Assembly: GCF_014861485.1 (NCBI RefSeq)
Contig: NZ_JACZHT010000003.1
Span: 62,001 to 126,000 of the forward strand
Source of the DNA: Phaeovibrio sulfidiphilus
GTDB lineage: Bacteria > Pseudomonadota > Alphaproteobacteria > Rhodospirillales > Rhodospirillaceae
Length of the DNA: 64,000 bases
Direction of reading: 5' to 3'
Shown here: positions 48,059-55,842 of the stretch, in pieces
Layout of the letters: every line of letters starts with the position of its first letter
Position numbering within the stretch: position 1 is the first letter of the stretch
Program-made: the position numbers and the translations under genes
The notes under the pieces: generated by a model
Told to the model about the DNA's origin: nothing
The model's database searches: none
What the model saw: the letters and a program-made list of their open reading frames with translations, nothing else

Positions 48059-49249
48059 TCATCCCTTGCCATGTGCCTGTGCATCCCGCAGGCGCGCGAG
48101 GCCGCGCTCCAGGTCCAGGATCAGATCCTGCGGGTCCTCAAGCCCGATATGCAGACGCAGAACCGGGCCGCTGTAAGTCCAGGGAACAGCCGTGCGCCGG
48201 ATATGCCCTGTGGTCACAAGGGCGAGACTTTCGTAGCCTCCCCAGGAAAAGCCAAGGGAAAAAAGCGAAAGCCCGTCCACCATGTGCCGCACGGCGGCCG
48301 CGGGTGCGGGTTTCAGCATCACCCCCATCAGCCCTCCGGCCCCGGTGAAATCCCGGCCCCAGAGCGCATGCCCCGGATCGCTCTCCAGGGGCGGGTAGAG
48401 AACCCTCTCCACCTCGTCGCGGGTCTCGAGCCAGCGGGCGACCTCCAGGGCATTGCGCATGTGGCGCTCCAGCCGGACGGACAGGGTGCGCAGGCCCCGC
48501 AGGCCCAAAAACGCCTCCTCCGAGCCGCAGGCATAGCCGAAGCTGCACAGGGTCTCCTTGATGCGCTCATAGAGCCCCCGGTCGTTCAGGGCTGCCGAGC
48601 CCAGCATGGCGTCCGAATGGCCCACGATATACTTGGTGCACGACTGGATCGCGATATCCACGCCGCGCTCCAGAGCCGGGAAGCCAAGGGGCGAGGCCCA
48701 GGTGTTGTCCATGACCACCAGAGCCCCCGCCTCACGGGCCACCCGCGACAGGGCCGGAATGTCCTGGACCTCGAAGGTCAGGGAGCCGGGGGACTCGCAA
48801 TAGACGACCCGGGTTTCAGGGCGGATCAGGTGCCGGAGTCCCTCCCCGGCGCGGGGGTCGTAATACGTGGTCGCCACCCCGAAGCGGGCCAGATGGGTGT
48901 CACAGAAATCCCGGGCCGGCTGGTAAACCGTGTCCGCCATCAGCAGATGGTCGCCGGGCCGCAGGATCGCCAGAAGCGTCCCCGCAATGGCCCCCATGCC
49001 CGAGGCGGTCACGACCGCGTGCTCCGCCCCCTCCGCCGCCGCAAGCGCCTGCTCGAGCGCCAGGGTGGAGACGGTGCCGTAGCGGCCGTAATAGGGCCGG
49101 TCGAAGCGCCGGGCCCAGGCCGCATCCAGATCCTCGACACTCTCGAAGGCAATGGTGGAGGCCCGGTACACGGGGGGATTGACGGCCCCCTCGAATCGCA
49201 CGGAGTCGCGACCGCCCCGGGTCACTGCCGTGTCCTTTTTAATAGCCAT
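48059..49249 (-). CDS. metC: Cystathionine beta-lyase, PLP-dependent
   Basis: 396 residues of the Cys/Met-metabolism PLP family. Pyridoxal lysine Lys206 in IQSCTKYIVGHSDAMLGS, VTASGMGAIAGTLLAILRPGD, YYGRYGTVSTLALEQALAAAEGAEHAVV (in part), CESPGSLTFEVQDIPAL, and the DNTWASPLGFPALERGVD segment; ending SLALVTTGH and LRLHIGLEDPQDLI. The SWGGYESL and SCTKY features favour beta-lyase over gamma-synthase. It converts cystathionine to homocysteine. It heads a two-gene unit with hisI, an unusual pair. ATG 49249; no SAM riboswitch was recognised upstream. Confidence 0.9.
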   Translation of the reverse strand: MAIKKDTAVTRGGRDSVRFEGAVNPPVYRASTIAFESVEDLDAAWARRFDRPYYGRYGTVSTLALEQALAAAEGAEHAVVTASGMGAIAGTLLAILRPGDHLLMADTVYQPARDFCDTHLARFGVATTYYDPRAGEGLRHLIRPETRVVYCESPGSLTFEVQDIPALSRVAREAGALVVMDNTWASPLGFPALERGVDIAIQSCTKYIVGHSDAMLGSAALNDRGLYERIKETLCSFGYACGSEEAFLGLRGLRTLSVRLERHMRNALEVARWLETRDEVERVLYPPLESDPGHALWGRDFTGAGGLMGVMLKPAPAAAVRHMVDGLSLFSLGFSWGGYESLALVTTGHIRRTAVPWTYSGPVLRLHIGLEDPQDLILDLERGLARLRDAQAHGKG

Positions 49250-49545
49250 ATGAGGGTATCCTGACTGAAAAACCGGCTCCCGGACCCGGCTCGCAAAATC
49301 GTTCAGAAAACCGGGACAAGATCCCGAACCGAAAGGAAAAAGCGTTGACTTTCAAACCGGTCACACTCAACACGGGACAGACTGCGGTCGATTTCTGTGG
49401 CATCTTCACCCGCAAAAAGGTACAACGGTATGGACTTTATATCCTGTTGGTTGTCCCCCACACACCCCCACACCCGAAAGAGTGCGCAGTGTGACCGATG
49501 ATGCCGCACTCACGGGTCAGGACACGGCCTGGAGTCTATCCTCGA

Positions 49546-49968
49546 ATGACCGAACTCTCGTCCCCCGCAGCATCCCCCGGCGTCCCGCCCGGGGTATCGC
49601 GACTGTCCGAGCCGGAAGGCCGGATGTCCCCGCCCCGGAAAAAGTCCACCGCGCAGAACGCGGTCCTTCTCTTTCACTCGCTTATGAAACACCGTTACGG
49701 TCCGAAATGGAACACGGATGTGTCCGCTCCGGCCATTGCAGCCGTGGCCCAGGACGTGGCCCAGGGATTCGGCGGGGCCCCCAGAGACATCGAGGCCGTC
49801 AATTTCCTTGCCCGGGGAGACCGGCAGTGCCGCTGGCGCTTCCCCGACGGGTCTGTCGCCCTGTCGTGCCCCCGGGGCCTGATCGCGGACTGCCGGGCCC
49901 GCGCCTGGTCGCCCCGGTCTGCAGAACGCGGCGCTCCCCGGCAGGAAACCGCCCGCCCGCGCGCCTGA
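49546..49968 (+). CDS. Small hypothetical protein
   Basis: 140 residues from ATG 49546; ATG 49624, with GGAAGG four bases upstream, would give 114 residues and fits codon use better. After a Pro/Ser-rich head the core reads TAQNAVLLFHSLMKHRYGPKW, AIAAVAQDVAQGFGG, RQCRWRFPDGSVALSC, which looks like a small folded domain. No family recognised. It is divergent from the lyase gene across 296 bases. Confidence 0.5.
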   Translation: MTELSSPAASPGVPPGVSRLSEPEGRMSPPRKKSTAQNAVLLFHSLMKHRYGPKWNTDVSAPAIAAVAQDVAQGFGGAPRDIEAVNFLARGDRQCRWRFPDGSVALSCPRGLIADCRARAWSPRSAERGAPRQETARPRA

Positions 49969-50043
49969 CAACGACCGCCGGCCGACCAGGGCGCTGAAAC
50001 TGGCACCGGCACCGGCACTGACATTGCCACTGACACCGACAAC

Positions 50044-50076
50044 GGGCCCGGACCCTGACCGGGCCCTTTCCTTTTG
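50044..50076 (+). terminator. Rho-independent terminator
   Basis: Perfect GGGCCCGG-ACCCTGA-CCGGGCCC stem followed by TTTCCTTTT, 75 bases after the hypothetical gene. Confidence 0.8.
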
Positions 50077-50093
50077 TCCGGCCGGGTCCGGCC

Positions 50094-50173
50094 GGGCAGC
50101 GCCAGCCGCAGCACCGGGCACCGCCGGGCAGCGCCAGCCGCAGCATCGGGCACCGCCGGGCAGCGCCAGCCGC
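50094..50173 (+). repeat. 32-bp tandem repeat, two and a half copies
   Basis: Units starting GGGCAGCGCCAGCCGCAGCA at 50094, 50126 and (partial) 50158 are almost identical. The copies are adjacent with no unique spacers. They fill the 301-base gap before the DUF1289 gene along with the terminator at 50044. Confidence 0.9.
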
Positions 50174-50269
50174 CGCCCCTCCAGACCCGGCGGGCCGTTT
50201 TTCCCCTTGCGTGAACAGCAAAAAACGTGCGCAATTGGGCAGTTCCCCTTCAGCCCGAGGAAGACACCC

Positions 50270-51187
50270 ATGACTGTACTCATGCCCTCACCGTGCGTCG
50301 GACTGTGCGAGATTCCCGATGACGGCCTCTACTGCAGGGGATGCGCCCGGACCCGGGACGAAATCGACGGCTGGGGAGACCTGGGTGCCGAGGAAAAATC
50401 CCGGATTTTCGAGGCCCTGGTGCAGCGGCGCAAGGAGACCGGATTCGGGGTTCCGGTTCTGGGCCTGCCCATGGCCACCCTGGACCGGCTGTTCCTGGAA
50501 TCCCTGGACGACCCGAAAGCGCGGTGGTCCATCGGTGTGCCGGGCGCCAACGCCACCTTCTGCCCCTCCGAGGGCAATGTGGCCATCTCGCCCCGCCTGT
50601 GGGAGTACGGCGGCTATGCGGTGGGCGCCTACGGCGGCATCCGCGTTGTGCTGGACCACCGGGGCAAGAAGATCAAGGCCATCGGCACCACGGATCCGGA
50701 AACCGGCAGCCTGTCGCGGATCGACCTGTGCCTTTACGAGAACCGGGCCTTCATGTCCCGGCGCACCGTGCTGACCGAGATCGGCTGGGACACGGAGGCC
50801 CTGAGGGTGCGCGACCGCCCCTCGATCCTGTTTGACCTGGGTCTTGGCATTTCGCACATCGACTACTGCATCCGGGTCGAGGACGACGAGACCATCCGGG
50901 AGTTGCGGGCCTGCGCCGGTCGCTCGGTCTTTGAGCCGGACTCCCCGGTCCCTGCCCTGCTCCAGGAACGCACCCGGTCCCAGCGAGTCCTGCTGACCCG
51001 CCTCGGCCGCATCGAGATCTGGGGGGCTCTGGGCGAGCCCGGCCTGGGCGACAGCGTCTGCACCGGCGAGTTCTTCGACCTCAAGCTCTTCCAACCGGAC
51101 GTTGATCGTGTCTCCGATTCCCCTGTTCCGCCCACCTTGAAGCCGGTCATTTCCCTTCGTCCGGGGCGCCGGGTCGGCCTCTTTTGA
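50270..51187 (+). CDS. DUF1289 protein with a large C-terminal domain
   Basis: 305 residues. Residues 7-40 are a clear DUF1289 zinc-type module: S-P-C9-V-G-L-C13 ... Y-C22-R-G-C25-ARTRDEIDGWGDL. DUF1289 proteins are usually only 60-100 residues long. Here a domain of about 230 residues follows: VPGANATFCPSEGNVAISPR, GAYGGIRVVLDHRGKKIKAIGTTD, RPSILFDLGLGISHIDYCIRVEDDETIRELRACAGRSVFEPD (in part), LTRLGRIEIWGA. I do not recognise its function. ATG 50270 has GAGGAA seven bases upstream. It is a single gene with no obvious partner. Confidence 0.85.
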   Translation: MTVLMPSPCVGLCEIPDDGLYCRGCARTRDEIDGWGDLGAEEKSRIFEALVQRRKETGFGVPVLGLPMATLDRLFLESLDDPKARWSIGVPGANATFCPSEGNVAISPRLWEYGGYAVGAYGGIRVVLDHRGKKIKAIGTTDPETGSLSRIDLCLYENRAFMSRRTVLTEIGWDTEALRVRDRPSILFDLGLGISHIDYCIRVEDDETIRELRACAGRSVFEPDSPVPALLQERTRSQRVLLTRLGRIEIWGALGEPGLGDSVCTGEFFDLKLFQPDVDRVSDSPVPPTLKPVISLRPGRRVGLF

Positions 51188-51433
51188 GACCGGAGCGTGA
51201 TTTTTGGCCCGATTCGCGCCGACTCCGGGCAGAAATAGCCTGCAACTTCACGAGAAAACAGCTTTTCTTTTAACCAAAAGCGGGAAAAGCTGGCCAATAA
51301 CACCTTATTTTGTGTATCGTATCCTTAAAGGCGCAACTCTTTGAGGAATTCTAAAAGAGGTATCGCCCTAGACTTTTTTCTGTTAGCTTTTGTTATCCCC
51401 GGAGGTAGATACGGCCCGGCGCCATAGGGGTCC
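51188..51433. other. AT-rich region with hairpin upstream of the OmpA-like gene
   Basis: A CAGCTTTTC (51259-51267) / GAAAAGCTG (51284-51292) hairpin with a nested CTTTT/AAAAG pair lies after the DUF1289 gene; it has no T tract. A TTGAGG-N15-TATCGC pair near 51341 is a weak promoter guess. A GGAGGT at 51401 is followed by no start codon at a useful distance. Confidence 0.45.
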
Positions 51434-51511
51434 ATGTCTATCTTCCACTGCGTGGCATGGGGGCGTTGCCTGCGGCTCGACCTCAATGCTCTGGATCCAC
51501 AGTCGAGGTAA
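51434..51511 (+). CDS. Possible 25-codon leader ORF before the OmpA-like gene
   Basis: ATG 51434 opens MSIFHCVAWGRCLRL and ends TAA at 51509-51511. The stop overlaps the GAGGTAAAA that serves as the ribosome site of the next gene. Three bases separate it from that ATG. No good ribosome site precedes the ATG itself, so translation is unproven. Confidence 0.3.
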   Translation: MSIFHCVAWGRCLRLDLNALDPQSR

Positions 51512-51513
51512 AA

Positions 51514-51939
51514 ATGAAAAAACTTGCTACTCTGATTGCTGCGGCCGTCGTCCTCAGCGCCTGCTGCAAAGCGCCGGTCACCGCGATGCCTGCTGCGTCC
51601 CCGGTTCCCCCGGAAAGCTACATGGTCTTCTTCGACTTCGACAAGTCGAGCGTGACCCCGGAAGCCGCCGGCATCATCGCCGCTGCTGCTGAGAATGCGA
51701 AGACCGCCGGTACCAGCGTGATCTCCGTCACCGGCCACACCGACACCGTCGGCTCGCAGACCTACAACATGAAGCTGTCCCTGCGTCGTGCCGACGCCGT
51801 CAAGGCCGAGCTGGAGCGCAACGGTATCCCGCGCTCGCAGGTCGCCGTGTACGGCAAGGGCAAGGCTGACCTTCTGGTCCCGACCGGTGATGGCGTGCGC
51901 GAGCCCCAGAACCGTCGTGCTGTGATCGTTCTCGAGTAG
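51514..51939 (+). CDS. OmpA-family (Pal-like) lipoprotein
   Basis: 141 residues. Lipoprotein signal with lipobox V-L-S-A-C (Cys17) after MKKLATLIAAAV. The OmpA/MotB-like peptidoglycan-binding domain follows: YMVFFDFDKSSVTPEAAGII, ISVTGHTDTVGSQTYNMKLSLRRADAVKAEL (in part), and YGKGKADLLVPTGDGVREPQNRRAVI. The conserved Asp and Arg of the diaminopimelate site are in HTD and NRR. It tethers the outer membrane to the wall. It is shorter than Pal proper and has no tol genes beside it. GAGGT lies five bases before ATG, and a strong terminator follows. Confidence 0.92.
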   Translation: MKKLATLIAAAVVLSACCKAPVTAMPAASPVPPESYMVFFDFDKSSVTPEAAGIIAAAAENAKTAGTSVISVTGHTDTVGSQTYNMKLSLRRADAVKAELERNGIPRSQVAVYGKGKADLLVPTGDGVREPQNRRAVIVLE

Positions 51940-51994
51940 TTTCGGGGCTCACGCCACGAACACTTGAGAGGAACGTGCGCAACGTTCCAGAAAT

Positions 51995-52031
51995 CCGGGG
52001 GAGCTCGTCAGGGTTCCCCCGGTATTTTTTT
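51995..52031 (+). terminator. Rho-independent terminator of the OmpA-like gene
   Basis: CCGGGGGA (51995-52002) / TCCCCCGG (52015-52022), then TA and seven T. A GAACGT-GCGCA-ACGTTC hairpin precedes it at 51971. Confidence 0.92.
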
Positions 52032-52039
52032 GCCCGAAT

Positions 52040-52172
52040 GCCAGCGAGGCAGCGGTGCCCCGGAGCGTGTCAGGGCGGATTGCCGGCGAGGCAGCGGTGC
52101 CCCCCGGAGCGTATCCGGGCCCGAGCGAAGACCTGTCAAAGCACGACCGCAGACCTGCCAGGGCACGACGGC
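52040..52172 (+). repeat. Two adjacent repeat pairs (42 bp and 22 bp)
   Basis: GCC(A/G)GCGAGGCAGCGGTGCC starts at 52040 and 52082 (42-bp period). AGACCTG(T/C)CA(A/G)(A/G)GCACGAC starts at 52129 and 52151 (22-bp period). They occupy part of the 516-base gap between the OmpA-like gene and rnj, in which no gene is seen. Confidence 0.85.
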
Positions 52173-52330
52173 GGAACCGGACAGAGCGGCATTCCGGGTG
52201 CACCCGGCACTGCGCAAAGAGGGCGCGGACCGAAGTCCCCCTGCCCGCAGACGCACCCCCGGATGCACGGCGGCCCGGAGCCAGCCCGCGAAGCCGGAAT
52301 GCCGAACCAGAACGCCGGAGGCCGCCAAAG

Positions 52331-52364
52331 AAAACAGGCCGCACCGGATACCCGGCACGGCCTG
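52331..52364 (-). terminator. Rho-independent terminator downstream of rnj
   Basis: On the minus strand CAGGCCG...CGGCCTG with an inner CGG/CCG pair, then TTTTCTTT; about 90 bases behind the rnj stop. Confidence 0.8.
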
Positions 52365-52455
52365 CTTCGTATTCATTGCTGGCGGTCCCGGAAACTCCGA
52401 AAAGCCCGCACCGGATGTGCGCCATCCCAAGGGTTTCCCCCCGACCGCAGCGGCC

Positions 52456-54150
52456 CTAGGCCCGGAACACGTGCACGTCCACCATGGGCTTGCGGTTCTG
52501 GAGAATCCTGAAGAACCGGCGCACACCGATGCGGACGGTCTCCGCCATCAGGCGGTCGTCCTGCCGCTCGGCGGGCTTGGCGTGGGCCACGATCCGGGCG
52601 ATTTCCTGATACAGGTCGTCCATATCCTCGTCGTCGTCCCGGGGATCCAGAAGACCGCGGGCGGACACCGCCGGCTCGCCCCGCAGGTGCCCCTTGCGGT
52701 CCAGCAGCAGGGACACCACCAGGGATCCGGAGAACGCCATCTTGCGCCGATCGCGCAAAAGCTCGCTCTCAAGCGGGATCAGCCGCTCGCCGTCCAGAGC
52801 CAGGCGCCCGGAGAAGACCCGCCCCACAACCGACGGGGGCGACACATCCAGACGGGCCACATCGCCGTCAAAGGCCTCAAGGACGTGGCGGGCGCCCAGG
52901 GCATGGGCCTCGGCCGCGTGCTCGTTCAGGTGCATGGGCTCCCCGTGGACCGGCAGCACGATCTGGGGCCGGAGCGCCTCGTACAGTGCCCGCACCTCCC
53001 GCGCGCCCGGATGCCCGGACACGTGGATCAGGGCATCCTGCGCCGTGATGAGGGAGACGCCCTTGCGCGCCAGCTCGTTTTGGACGTCCAGGACCGCACG
53101 CTCGTTCCCGGGAATGACCCGCGACGAGAACAGGACCGTGTCGCCCGAGTCCAGCCGGACCCAAGGGTGGGCGTCCATGGCGATGCGCCGCAGGGCGGCT
53201 CTCGGCTCGCCCTGGGAGCCGGTGCAGATGTGAACCACCCGGTTGCGGGGCAACTGGGCGCTCTCCTCGTCCGTCAGGAACCGGGGCGCGTCCTTCAGGT
53301 AGCCGACCGAGCGGGCCGTCTCCACCATGCGCCACAGGGAGCGGCCCACCAGAGCCACCTCCCGGCCGTTTTCCCGGGCCGCGATGGCGATGCTCTCCAC
53401 GCGGGCGATGTTCGAGGCAAAGCAGCCCACAAGGATGCGCTTGTCCAGACGTCCGAACAGCTCGATCAGGGAGCGGCGCACCTCGCCCTCGGAGCCGGTG
53501 GGCTCCTTGTTGAAGATGTTGGTGGAATCCCCCACCAGGGCCAGAACGCCCTCGTCACCGATTTCCCGCAGACGGTCCTCGTCCACCGGGGGGCCCACCA
53601 GGGGCTCCGGATCGTTCTTCCAGTCCGCCGTATGGAACACGGTGCCCCGGGAGGTGCGGACCACAAGGTGGCTGGCCTCCGGCGTCGAGTGGGTGGTGGA
53701 CACCAGCTCCAGCTCGAAGGGCCCCACCCGGAACGCCTCGTTCTGGGGCACCTCGATAATGGTGACCTCGTCCATCACGCCCTCGTCCTGGAGCTTGCGG
53801 CGCAGGAACGCGGCGGTGAACGGAGACGCGTAGACCGGACACTCCAGGTCGGCGATCAGGTAGGGAACTGCGCCGATATGGTCCTCGTGCACGTGGGTGA
53901 TCACGATCCCCTCGAGGGCCTCCCGGCGCTCCTCGATGAACGTGGTGTCCGGAAGGATCAGGTCCACGCCGGGCGAGGTCCGCTCGTTGCCGAACATCAG
54001 CCCCAGGTCCACCAGAAGCCACCGCCCGGCCGTGCCGTACAGCGTGGCGTTCATGCCGATCTCGCCGGCCCCGCCCAGGGGAACGCAGTAGAGGCCGTCC
54101 TTCTCGAACCGGGGGACGCGGATTTCCGTCTGTGTCTCGCCCCGGCTCAT
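52456..54150 (-). CDS. rnj: Ribonuclease J
   Basis: 564 residues. Metallo-beta-lactamase/beta-CASP ribonuclease with 5'-3' exonuclease activity in mRNA decay and rRNA maturation. Metal-binding H86-V-H88-E-D90-H91 (ITHVHEDHIG), VGDSTNIF, beta-CASP features HICTGSQGEPRAAL, ALIHVSGHPGAREVRAL, and LPVHGEPMHL; the C-terminal domain runs to DVHVFRA. The start ATG overlaps the coaX stop (ATGA), as in the conserved alphaproteobacterial order nuoN-birA-coaX-rnj. Confidence 0.96.
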   Translation of the reverse strand: MSRGETQTEIRVPRFEKDGLYCVPLGGAGEIGMNATLYGTAGRWLLVDLGLMFGNERTSPGVDLILPDTTFIEERREALEGIVITHVHEDHIGAVPYLIADLECPVYASPFTAAFLRRKLQDEGVMDEVTIIEVPQNEAFRVGPFELELVSTTHSTPEASHLVVRTSRGTVFHTADWKNDPEPLVGPPVDEDRLREIGDEGVLALVGDSTNIFNKEPTGSEGEVRRSLIELFGRLDKRILVGCFASNIARVESIAIAARENGREVALVGRSLWRMVETARSVGYLKDAPRFLTDEESAQLPRNRVVHICTGSQGEPRAALRRIAMDAHPWVRLDSGDTVLFSSRVIPGNERAVLDVQNELARKGVSLITAQDALIHVSGHPGAREVRALYEALRPQIVLPVHGEPMHLNEHAAEAHALGARHVLEAFDGDVARLDVSPPSVVGRVFSGRLALDGERLIPLESELLRDRRKMAFSGSLVVSLLLDRKGHLRGEPAVSARGLLDPRDDDEDMDDLYQEIARIVAHAKPAERQDDRLMAETVRIGVRRFFRILQNRKPMVDVHVFRA

Positions 54151-54938
54151 TCCCCGGACTCCGCGCGGGCGGCCAGCGTGCGCTGGTGGATGATGACAAG
54201 ACCGCGCAGGGTCAGGTCCGGGTCCACGCCGTCCAGAACATCGGTGGCGTCGGCGAACAGGTTTGCAAGTCCTCCGGTGGCAATGGCTTTCATCGGCCGT
54301 CCAAACTCTCCCATGATACGGCGCACAACGCCCTCCACCAGGCCCACGTGACCGAGATAGATCCCGGACCGCATGGCCTGAACTGTCGTCTTGCCGATCA
54401 CCCTGCGGGGACGGCCAATGGCAACCCGCGGCAGCTGGGCCGAGGCCCCGTGCAGCGCCTCGAGGGACAGGTTCACGCCCGGGGCAATGGCGCCGCCGTG
54501 ATAGTTGCCCTCCTCGTCCACCACGTCGAAGGTGGTGGCGGTGCCGAAGTCCACGATCACCAGGGGGCCGCCGTAGCGGGCATACCCCGCCACCGCGTTC
54601 ACCAGGCGGTCGGAGCCGACCTCCTCGGGGTGATCGGTGAGAACCTTCATGCCCAGCTCGACGCCGGGCTCGCCCACCACGATGGGCGTGCAGCGGAAAT
54701 AGATGTGCGAGAGAAGCCGCAGCGCAAACACACAGGCCGGAACCACCGAGGCAATAATGCACGCCTGCACGTCCTCGGGGCGCAGGCCGTTCAGCCGGAA
54801 CAGCTGATAGAGCCAGATGCCCAGCTCGTCGGCGGTCGAGTTGACGTTCGTGGCAGCGCGCCACTGGCCGCGCCGCGTCTCGCCCTCGTACACGGCAAAA
54901 ACGCTGTTGGTGTTCCCAACATCAATCACAAGAAGCAT
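54147..54938 (-). CDS. coaX: Type III pantothenate kinase
   Basis: 263 residues. First step of coenzyme A synthesis from pantothenate. ASKHA-fold phosphate loop LLVIDVGNTNSVFAVY (Asp6, Asn9), substrate segment GSDRLVNAVAGYARYGGPLVIVDFGTATTFDVV (split GSDRLVNA, VIVDFGTATTFD), GGAIAPGVNLSLEAL, and ATGGLANLF. It follows birA by 107 bases and overlaps rnj by four. The start was set at MLLVID; the in-frame upstream residues lack family character. Confidence 0.96.
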   Translation of the reverse strand: MLLVIDVGNTNSVFAVYEGETRRGQWRAATNVNSTADELGIWLYQLFRLNGLRPEDVQACIIASVVPACVFALRLLSHIYFRCTPIVVGEPGVELGMKVLTDHPEEVGSDRLVNAVAGYARYGGPLVIVDFGTATTFDVVDEEGNYHGGAIAPGVNLSLEALHGASAQLPRVAIGRPRRVIGKTTVQAMRSGIYLGHVGLVEGVVRRIMGEFGRPMKAIATGGLANLFADATDVLDGVDPDLTLRGLVIIHQRTLAARAESGE

Positions 54939-55045
54939 GAGTGTCCCCGGAAAACAAAGGCCTGACCCCGCAAAGTGTGTACCACCTTGCGCGGCGTCCT
55001 GCCAAAACAGAATGCACGTTGCGTCCCTGTCCCTCGTCCGATGTC

Positions 55046-55828
55046 TCACATCCCCTGGAAAAAGACGTCACCGGCTGAAATATAGTGCTCGATCGTCACG
55101 CCGTCATCGCCTGTCAGCGCAAGGCGCCCCGTCGTGTCCAGTCCGCCGAAGTGGCCGCGAAGAACCTGCCCTGCCCCCAGACGCACCTCCACCGGCTCGC
55201 CCAGCCCCATGGCGCGGGACAGCCAGGCCTCGCGCACCGGACCAAAGCCCTGGGTCCGCCACACGGACAGCCAGCCGCACAGGCAGTCCGCAAGAACCTC
55301 CAGCGCCGCCGCCGGCGAGACCTCGACGCCGAAATCCGCAAGCGCCGCGGCAGGATACAGGGAGGGCGTGTCCGGGGCCAGAGCCAGATTGATCCCGATC
55401 CCCACAATCAGCCAGGGAGACGGCTCACCGCCCTCGCCCGGCCCGCGGGCCAGCTCCAGCAAGATGCCCGAGACCTTGGCCCCCTGACAGAAGATGTCGT
55501 TGGGCCACTTGCAGCGGGGCTGGGAGGCCGGACACAGGATCTCCAGAGCCCTGGCCGTGGCCACAGCCGCAACGAAAGACGCCTCGGCCGCCCGCGCCGG
55601 ATCGGCGGGAGCGCGCACAAGACAGCTCTGGTAGAGATTGCCCCTGGGGCTGGACCAGCCGCGGCCCATACGTCCGCGGCCGCCCGTCTGGGACAGGGCC
55701 CAGATGATCTGGCCGTCCGAGGCCTCGCCCCGCTCCACCCGCTCGCGGGCGGTCCGGCTGGTGCTCTCCAGTTCCTCGAAACAGGAGAGCGACCAGCCCG
55801 CGGGCAGGACCGGCGTTTCGCCCTGCAA
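55046..55828 (-). CDS. birA: Biotin-[acetyl-CoA-carboxylase] ligase
   Basis: 260 residues. Attaches biotin to carboxylase carrier protein through biotinyl-AMP. ATP/biotin loop GGRGRMGRGWSSPRGNLYQS (49-68), KWPNDIFCQGAKVSGILLE, and VGIGINL are all present. There is no N-terminal helix-turn-helix, so it is a ligase without repressor function. The apparent start is TTG 55828, 14 bases behind nuoN, without a strong ribosome site; translation may depend on coupling to nuoN. Confidence 0.95.
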   Translation of the reverse strand: MQGETPVLPAGWSLSCFEELESTSRTARERVERGEASDGQIIWALSQTGGRGRMGRGWSSPRGNLYQSCLVRAPADPARAAEASFVAAVATARALEILCPASQPRCKWPNDIFCQGAKVSGILLELARGPGEGGEPSPWLIVGIGINLALAPDTPSLYPAAALADFGVEVSPAAALEVLADCLCGWLSVWRTQGFGPVREAWLSRAMGLGEPVEVRLGAGQVLRGHFGGLDTTGRLALTGDDGVTIEHYISAGDVFFQGM

Positions 55829-55842
55829 ATCGCCGGTCCGGC

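Noticed and set aside
49250-49330. SAM riboswitch before metC
   Set aside because: Only simple GC-rich hairpins are seen, without recognisable SAM-II or SAM-V features.
50094-50173. Possible CRISPR array
   Set aside because: The 32-bp copies are directly adjacent with no unique spacers, and no cas gene is present.
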